Translations under genes and position numbers: made by a program
DNA from: JBKEBX01 sp047974615
Lineage (GTDB): Bacteria > Bacillota > Clostridia > Lachnospirales > CAMZNU01
Assembly: GCA_047974615.1 (NCBI GenBank)
Contig: JBKECM010000029.1
Location: forward strand, 1-39,248
Direction: 5' to 3'
Length of the DNA stretch: 39,248 bases
Notes under the pieces: generated by a model
Seen by the model: the letters and a program-made list of their open reading frames with translations, nothing else
Told to the model about the DNA's origin: nothing
The model's database searches: none
Shown here: piece after piece, positions 33,860-39,248 of the stretch
Layout of the letters: each line of letters begins with the position of its first letter
Position numbering within the stretch: position 1 is the stretch's first letter

Positions 33860-33908
33860 AAACCTTAGAGGATTTCTCGACAAAATGAGATTTTCTCTAA
33901 GGTTTTTG
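33860..33908 (+). terminator. Terminator behind greA-lysS
   Basis: AAACCTTAGAG (33860-33870) and CTCTAAGGTTT (33895-33905) pair perfectly over 11 bp with an inner CTC and GAG pair, followed by T. The arms also give an A run on the other strand, so it may serve the minus-strand gene at 34033 as well. Confidence 0.85.
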
Positions 33909-33966
33909 TTATTTTGTAAGGTTGCTAAAATTTCTCTTTATTATAGCACTAAAACAAATATATAGA

Positions 33967-34030
33967 ATATCTCACTATTTTTGTGCCAGTTTACTTAGTA
34001 ATATTTTTTTATTGACATTTTCAGCACTGT
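33967..34030 (-). repeat. Dispersed repeat family A, inverted copy
   Basis: Read on the minus strand it begins with GTGCTGAAAATG and continues with ATATTACTAAG, TGGCACAAAAATAGTGAGATA, given here in pieces, which matches 1816-1883 closely. The end of the copy is next to the stop codon of the GGDEF-EAL gene. Confidence 0.75.
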
Positions 34031-34032
34031 AA

Positions 34033-35988
34033 TTAAGAATTGTTTATTTGTAATTTTTCTCTTAATTCTTTTGCTTTATCTTCTATACCTAAAATTTCTA
34101 GATTTGGCTTTCCAAAGAAATATCCTTGCATATAGTGAACTCCAAAATCTCTTAGTATTATAGCTTCACTTGCCGTTTCCACGCCTTCTGCTAATATCTT
34201 ATAACCATTTATCTCTGAAATTTTAATAATTGATTTGACTATTTCTTGTCTTTTTGTGTCAGTATCAACATTTCTAATAATATTCATATCAATTTTAATT
34301 ATATCGTAGATACCACTTAATAATGAGTAATCATTTGAATAACCACTTCCATAATCATCAAGTGCAATTAAAGCACCAAATTCCTTGAATTTAGCTGTTT
34401 TGTTTTTAAGTACTTTTTCATCTATATACTCTTGCTCTGTAACTTCTATAACTACACTTTCTAAAACATTAGGGTATGTTTTTATATAGTCATTAAATTC
34501 TGTATCAGATAGTACTTGATCTGCTATACTATTGATAAAAATTTTATAATTACTTAGAGTATTATGATTAGTATTAATTTTGCTAAACATTTTTTTCAAA
34601 ACAAGTCTTTCAACTTTATCAAGCTTAGATTCAGATTTTGCTAATTCAAGTAGAAGAAATGGAGAACTTATAATATCTAGTTGTGGTCGCATTAATGCTT
34701 CATAACCATATATTTCAAAAGTATCTGAATAAACTATAGGTTGCAAAGCAAAATCTAATAATTCTTTTTCTAATAGCTCGTCTAGACAACCACTATTTCT
34801 TGCTAAAAACATTGTTTTATCTAAGGTAGTTTTATCATAATAAGCAACCTCACCTTTAGAATTTTTTTTCATTTTATACATTGCATAATCTGAAAATTTT
34901 ATTAATTCATCAAGTTTTGTTGTATCTCTTAAATAGATTGAAATACCTGTTGAAAATCTAATTTTTTCTTCGATATGTAATGTAGTTACAAAATAAGAAT
35001 TTCTTAGTTTTTTCATTTTAGTATCTATTGCTGAAATTAGGTCATCTTCAGTATCAAAACCATGTATATATATATGAAATTCATCACCAGATGGTCTTGC
35101 AATAACACTTTTATACTCGCTGAATTCTTTGAATATACTTGCTGTAGATTGTATATATCGATCACCATTGTTATGACCATAACATTCGTTAATAAATTTT
35201 AAGTTATCAATGTCGCAAAAGATTAAGGCACCATATTTATCTGGTTCTGCATCAATTAATTTATTGATTTTTTCTTTGTAGCCGTTTCTGTTTAATAATC
35301 CAGTAAGGATATCGATATCGGATTCTCTTTTTATTCTATATAAAGTTAATATTAGAAGTATAGTTGCAAAAGCAATGCCTATACAAGCGATAATTGATAC
35401 TATAAAAGTTAATTTAGTTATAAACAAAATACTTTGAGTTTCTTTTGTTGTACGCTCATCAATTCCATTTTGCAAATTTGCATAGTTGCTATTAATTTTA
35501 TTTTTATATAATTCATAAGTTTCACTAAAAATCAATTCTCTAGCTTCATCAATTTTTCCGTTTTTCATTAATTCAAAAGAATTAATTTCAATTTGTGCTA
35601 ATTCATTTGATAAGTCAAGTGTACCTGTAATTGTTGATTCCTCAAAATCAGTTACACCTAGATTAAGCAAATTATTTACGGCATCTTCCCTAGATTTAGT
35701 TACATTTAATTCAGTATAATAATCATTATAGTACTGCTCATCACCAGATACAACATAATAATATACATTAGTTGTTAAATAATTTGATGCATCAATTAGT
35801 TGTTGTGAATATTTACTATACGCTTTTTCTCTAGCAAGAGAATCGTTTTCATTTATAATACTTTTAAACATAAAAGATGCTGAAATAACTAAAATAAAAA
35901 CTAATATTATTATCAATGTACCTAAAAATTTTGTGCTAATCCGATGTTCTTTAAGATTGACTATATTTTTAAAATTATTTATATCCAT
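34033..35988 (-). CDS. Membrane GGDEF-EAL protein (cyclic di-GMP turnover)
   Basis: The 651-residue protein has a membrane helix (about 21-42), an outside sensor region of about 145 residues rich in helices, a second helix (191-217), a GGDEF domain (225-380) and an EAL domain (about 405-645). The synthase signature reads SGDEF (300-304), a variant seen in active enzymes; no RxxD inhibitory site is apparent. The EAL motifs look complete: EAL (430-432), NSIADQ, IEVTEQE, LDDYGSGYS, KIDMN, AEGVET and QGYFFGKP. It is thus probably a phosphodiesterase, perhaps with a synthase or GTP-sensing half. The signal is unknown. A 130-bp AT-rich gap separates it from yebC. Confidence 0.9.
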   Translation of the reverse strand: MDINNFKNIVNLKEHRISTKFLGTLIIILVFILVISASFMFKSIINENDSLAREKAYSKYSQQLIDASNYLTTNVYYYVVSGDEQYYNDYYTELNVTKSREDAVNNLLNLGVTDFEESTITGTLDLSNELAQIEINSFELMKNGKIDEARELIFSETYELYKNKINSNYANLQNGIDERTTKETQSILFITKLTFIVSIIACIGIAFATILLILTLYRIKRESDIDILTGLLNRNGYKEKINKLIDAEPDKYGALIFCDIDNLKFINECYGHNNGDRYIQSTASIFKEFSEYKSVIARPSGDEFHIYIHGFDTEDDLISAIDTKMKKLRNSYFVTTLHIEEKIRFSTGISIYLRDTTKLDELIKFSDYAMYKMKKNSKGEVAYYDKTTLDKTMFLARNSGCLDELLEKELLDFALQPIVYSDTFEIYGYEALMRPQLDIISSPFLLLELAKSESKLDKVERLVLKKMFSKINTNHNTLSNYKIFINSIADQVLSDTEFNDYIKTYPNVLESVVIEVTEQEYIDEKVLKNKTAKFKEFGALIALDDYGSGYSNDYSLLSGIYDIIKIDMNIIRNVDTDTKRQEIVKSIIKISEINGYKILAEGVETASEAIILRDFGVHYMQGYFFGKPNLEILGIEDKAKELREKLQINNS

Positions 35989-36121
35989 ATTCCACCCGCA
36001 ATTTAATTAATATATATTTATAGAAATCCTTATAATATTTTATCATATTTATATAATAATTACTATAACTATATAGTAAAAAATTTAATTTTGAATATTT
36101 TTAAATTAAATAAGTATTTAA

Positions 36122-36844
36122 TTATTCTTCTAAATTTGTGTAAACTTCTTGTACGTCATTTTCTTCATCTAGTAGATTTAATATTTTATTCATATTTTTA
36201 ATATCTGTTTCATCAGTTAAAGTTGCATATGTGTCTGGTATTAATGTTATTTCTGCTGAAATAGGTGTAATATTACTTTTTTCTAAAGCGTTCATAATAT
36301 TATAATAAAATTCACGAGTTGTATATATTACAAAACCTTCTTCTTCTATTTCAAAATCTTCTGCACCATTTTCAAGAGCAAATTCCATAAGTTCATCTGG
36401 ATTTTCACCATTGTTTTCTATGTATATAACACCTTTTTCTTGAAACATAAAGGAAACGCAACCAGATGTACCCATATTTCCAGAACCTTTTGTAAAGGCA
36501 TTTCTTATATTTGCTGCTGATCTGTTTCTATTATCAGTAAGGGCATCTACTATTATAGCAACTCCATTTGGACCATAGCCTTCATATCTTATTTGTTCAA
36601 AAACTGTATCACCAAGGTCGCCAACTCCACGCTTAATTGCTCTATCTATTGTATCATTTGGCATATTGTTAGATTTTGCTTTACGTACAATCTCCTTAAG
36701 GCGAGGGTTTGTTTCAAGATCTTTTCCACCTTCACGTGCGGCAAGCATAATTTCACGACCATAACGTGTGAATATCTTACCTTTTATTGCATCGTTTTTT
36801 GCTTTTTTATGCTTTATATTAGCAAATTTTGAATGTCCCGACAT
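36122..36844 (-). CDS. yebC: YebC/PmpR family protein
   Basis: This 240-residue protein has the full family pattern: MSGHSKFANIKHKKA at the start, the KIFTRYGREIMLAAREGG segment, RAIKRG, YEGYGPNGVAII, and an acidic C-terminal region. Relatives act as DNA-binding regulators, and some as translation factors that relieve ribosome stalling at proline runs. The gene starts 1 bp after the yigZ-like gene's stop, so the two are coupled on the minus strand. Family call firm, exact role open. Confidence 0.93.
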   Translation of the reverse strand: MSGHSKFANIKHKKAKNDAIKGKIFTRYGREIMLAAREGGKDLETNPRLKEIVRKAKSNNMPNDTIDRAIKRGVGDLGDTVFEQIRYEGYGPNGVAIIVDALTDNRNRSAANIRNAFTKGSGNMGTSGCVSFMFQEKGVIYIENNGENPDELMEFALENGAEDFEIEEEGFVIYTTREFYYNIMNALEKSNITPISAEITLIPDTYATLTDETDIKNMNKILNLLDEENDVQEVYTNLEE

Positions 36845-36845
36845 A

Positions 36846-37514
36846 TTAATTCTCCTTTAATTCTTCAAATACAATAAATTTTTCATTTATATAAGCACAA
36901 TATATTTTAGTAATAGTTTGTGGTGATATCGTGCCTTTTGTTATTTCCATTATTTCACTTGTAAATTTATTAAAATCATCAATAGGTGTATATATTATCA
37001 TTTCAACTTCCTTTGAAAAAATGGTATCTTCTAAATAATTGTTGCTATTTAAAATAGTGTACTGCAATTTTCCATGTAAGTCATAGGGGCAGGTAATTGA
37101 ATGTTTTATATATAATTCTTTTTCAAATATGTGCGAACGTTCAACGGCTAGCTTTGCAGATGAGCCATAAGCACTAACCAAACCACCCGTACCAAGTAAA
37201 GTTCCACCAAAATACCTTGTTGTTACAATTAATGTGTTTTTTATATCTTCTTTTAAAATAACATCTAAGGTTGGCATACCTGAAGTTCCTGAAGGTTCGC
37301 CATCATCAGACTGTCGCACTATTTCATTGTTATATCCACACATATATGCATAAACATTATGCACTGCTTTTGGATTTGCTTTTCTTATTTCTTCGATATA
37401 TTTTTGTGCTTCCTCTTCGCTACTTATCTGAAATACATTTGAAATAAATTTAGATTTTTTAACTTCAATTTGTTCTGTTACATTATTTAAGGTAGTTTTA
37501 TATTTCTTTAGCAT
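36846..37514 (-). CDS. YigZ/IMPACT family protein
   Basis: This 222-residue protein shows the IMPACT N-terminal domain: KKSKFISNV, HNVYAYM, RQSDDGEPSGTSGMP and TRYFGGTLLGTGGLVSAYG, then a C-terminal ferredoxin-like domain. The family is related to ribosome-bound regulators, but the bacterial function is not established. It lies 2 bp behind the FliK-like gene and 1 bp before yebC, so all three are likely one transcript. Confidence 0.92.
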   Translation of the reverse strand: MLKKYKTTLNNVTEQIEVKKSKFISNVFQISSEEEAQKYIEEIRKANPKAVHNVYAYMCGYNNEIVRQSDDGEPSGTSGMPTLDVILKEDIKNTLIVTTRYFGGTLLGTGGLVSAYGSSAKLAVERSHIFEKELYIKHSITCPYDLHGKLQYTILNSNNYLEDTIFSKEVEMIIYTPIDDFNKFTSEIMEITKGTISPQTITKIYCAYINEKFIVFEELKEN

Positions 37515-37516
37515 AG

Positions 37517-39076
37517 CTATCCTTTCACATCAAATACAATTCTTTGGTTATAGTCATTTATTTCTAATATATCTTTTTCTTCTGTTTCAACGTTTTGACT
37601 ATCTGCAGCATTTTTAAAAGTTATGCTTTCTATATTATAATGTAATGGCTGTAATATACCTTTTAATGTATTTATATTTTGCATTACTAAAGTTTCAGTT
37701 TCTTTATCTTCAAGTCTAAATTGAATATTCAAGTTTTTTTTATGTTTTTGAACATATGTGCCGAAAAGACCAAGATTTTCTGTATACAAACTAAGCAGGG
37801 CACTTATTGGGTCATCATCACTTTTTTTATCTTTTTTATCCTTAAAAATCTTTAGATTTACTTCGTTTTGTTCTTTATTAATATTTAAAGGAAACTGCAA
37901 AAATGTGTTGTTTTTTAAGTCATTATAAAAATCTAATTTATTATTTAATGCCTTTAACTCATTTTTTAAGCCTTGACTAGCTTCATCATCTTTTTTCTCA
38001 AGTAAGCTCATAGCTTTTGTTAGTTTGTCCTTTAAGTCTGACAAGTTTTCTTCCACATCTTTAAAAAACTCCTTTGGATTTTTTAATTTTTCAAAGGGTG
38101 ATGCATCTTTGTTATCCAACTTACTTTTGTCTTGAGTAGTTTCATCTATGTTAGCTTCATCAAGTAAAGGTAAATCTAAATCTTTATTTATCGGTTTTCC
38201 ATCTTTGTCAAAAAGTAGGGTTGACTCTGTTTGTTTAATTTGAGTTTCTTTTAGAACTGGTTCGTTGTTTAGTGGTGCTTTATCCTTTGGAAGTTCTTGT
38301 TCCATTGCTTTTGTTTGAATATTTTTTTGCAGTGTTTCACCTTCAGCAGATTTGTTTTCTGTTGTTGCATTTGTTGTTTGAGGTTTGAAGTTTTCAAGTA
38401 GTTTTGATAACTCTTTTCCTAAGGTTTTATCTTCTAAAACTGCTACTTTACTAAAGATTGTATCTATATTTTTTGCTAAGGTGTTATTTTTATCGTTAAT
38501 ATTATTTAAAGTGTCTACTGTTTCTTTTGTAGGTGTAATATTATTTTTTGCAAGGAAAATACTTTTACTTAAAGCATTTTCACTGTTTTCAGAGTTTTCA
38601 ATAAAGTACATACCACCTTTAACTTGTGATAACGTTTCTTTATTTAGTGGTAATTTATTCGATAATATTTCCTTTGCTATTTGCAAATTTTTTTCGTCAC
38701 CCTTTAAGCCTAATTCCTTTAAAGTATCAAGTATTTTTGTGTTTTGTGCTTCTTCTTTTGGTAAATCCACTAAAGATAAAGTAGAGTTACCATTTTTATT
38801 ATTTACAATAAATTCTCGTGTTTCACCTATATTAACAGGTAAGTTATCTGCTAAAGTGCCTTTAAATAGTTGTCCTTTATTTGTTAATACTTCTAAAACT
38901 TTTTGCTCAATGTTTGTCACTTCACCTTTTAAAGTTTCGCCATCTTGTAGCTTAGATAAATCTACATACTTTGAACTAAGTTCTGCAAGTTGAGATTTTA
39001 ATGAAGCTAGGTCTTTTAAAGAAGGCTCTTGTGTAGGTCTACTACTTACATATTTCATTAGATTTTGTACGTCCAT
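37517..39076 (-). CDS. FliK-like Lys/Glu-rich protein (possible flagellar hook-length control)
   Basis: The start is the ATG at 39076, 7 nt behind AGGAGGT (39090-39084), giving 519 residues; an upstream in-frame start at 39154 would add repeat-derived residues. The middle (about 190-370) is a long Lys/Glu/Asn-rich low-complexity spacer. The C-terminal 130 residues form a compact domain (LQFPLNINKEQNEVNLKIF, then NLNIQFRLEDKETETLV and LKGILQPLHYNIESITFK, quoted in short parts) that resembles the hook-length control domain of FliK. No other flagellar genes are in the window, so the name is a hypothesis. It is probably the first gene of the run with the IMPACT and YebC genes. Confidence 0.65.
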   Translation of the reverse strand: MDVQNLMKYVSSRPTQEPSLKDLASLKSQLAELSSKYVDLSKLQDGETLKGEVTNIEQKVLEVLTNKGQLFKGTLADNLPVNIGETREFIVNNKNGNSTLSLVDLPKEEAQNTKILDTLKELGLKGDEKNLQIAKEILSNKLPLNKETLSQVKGGMYFIENSENSENALSKSIFLAKNNITPTKETVDTLNNINDKNNTLAKNIDTIFSKVAVLEDKTLGKELSKLLENFKPQTTNATTENKSAEGETLQKNIQTKAMEQELPKDKAPLNNEPVLKETQIKQTESTLLFDKDGKPINKDLDLPLLDEANIDETTQDKSKLDNKDASPFEKLKNPKEFFKDVEENLSDLKDKLTKAMSLLEKKDDEASQGLKNELKALNNKLDFYNDLKNNTFLQFPLNINKEQNEVNLKIFKDKKDKKSDDDPISALLSLYTENLGLFGTYVQKHKKNLNIQFRLEDKETETLVMQNINTLKGILQPLHYNIESITFKNAADSQNVETEEKDILEINDYNQRIVFDVKG

Positions 39077-39178
39077 AAGGGCTACCTCCTTTGTTTTTTT
39101 ATATATGGCAACCTCTAAAAACCCCATTATTTTTAATTTTCTATAAATTTTCAAAATTTCTGCGTCAGCTTCTCCTAG

Positions 39179-39248
39179 CGAGGGTGCTGATAAAGGATAG
39201 AAAAAAATATTTGGGAGTTTTTCAATAAGATAATTTCAATTTTTTCCT
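39179..39248 (+). repeat. Dispersed repeat family A, copy cut by the right edge
   Basis: The copy begins CGAGGGTGCTGATAAAGGAT and runs into the window end. It is an inverted match of 2045-2116, the inner 35 bases being identical. It lies upstream of the minus-strand FliK-like gene, so it could influence that promoter. Confidence 0.85.

Noticed and set aside
38385..38993. 202-codon plus-strand frame
   Set aside because: It is the mirror of the low-complexity FliK-like gene. Its Ser/Phe-rich sequence is typical of an antisense shadow of Lys/Glu/Asn codons.

Overview
The window reads as chromosomal DNA of a low-GC, strictly anaerobic Firmicute of the class Clostridia that ferments amino acids. 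Signs of this are the AT-rich coding style, strong AGGAGG ribosome sites, several TTG starts, a glycine reductase operon with two in-frame UGA (selenocysteine) codons, a long clostridial-type SRP RNA in front of dnaX-ebfC-recR, and the dusB ... greA-lysS order. I cannot name the species. No 16S rRNA, tRNA, CRISPR array, prophage or transposase gene was seen.

Layout. 1-2316: a dispersed repeat at the left edge, a nitronate monooxygenase/FabK-like flavoprotein on the minus strand, then about 750 bp packed with degenerate palindromic repeats. 2317-5247: ligA, an RseC-like membrane protein and a nicotinamidase-like hydrolase, ended by a two-way terminator. 5598-7491 (minus): hflK-hflC. 7660-7887: a tiny membrane protein, followed by a 180-bp MITE-like element. 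8100-13337: aroE-aroK fusion, aroB, aroC and selB in one run. 13376-21186: a strong promoter, a glycine riboswitch with terminator, then grdX, trxB, trxA, grdE, grdA (UGA at codon 44), grdB (UGA at codon 350, TTG start) and a single gene that fuses grdC and grdD. A 57-codon orphan gene follows. 21794-25864: speD, speA-type decarboxylase, speE and speB, a complete arginine-to-spermidine route. 25873-26460: a small membrane protein and a glyoxalase. 26471-30594: SRP RNA, dnaX, ebfC, recR, dusB. 30645-33672: an unrecognised Rossmann-like protein, greA, lysS. 33673-39248: 11-bp iterons, a terminator and a repeat copy, then on the minus strand a GGDEF-EAL protein, a YebC regulator, a YigZ/IMPACT protein and a FliK-like Lys/Glu-rich protein. 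A repeat copy runs into the right edge.

How it fits together. SelB, encoded directly upstream, is the elongation factor needed to read the UGA codons of grdA and grdB. Glycine reductase turns glycine plus acetyl phosphate chemistry into ATP, taking electrons from NADPH through TrxB and an atypical thioredoxin (Cys-Val-Pro-Cys). The riboswitch should switch the operon on when glycine is plentiful. Hairpins sit in each of the three junctions grdE/grdA, grdA/grdB and grdB/grdCD, and could set unequal subunit levels.

The most noteworthy items are the GrdC-GrdD fusion, the glycine-riboswitch-controlled selenoprotein operon placed next to selB, two dispersed repeat families with several copies in only 39 kb, and an uncharacterised protein gene whose ribosome site abuts a perfect 11-bp inverted repeat.
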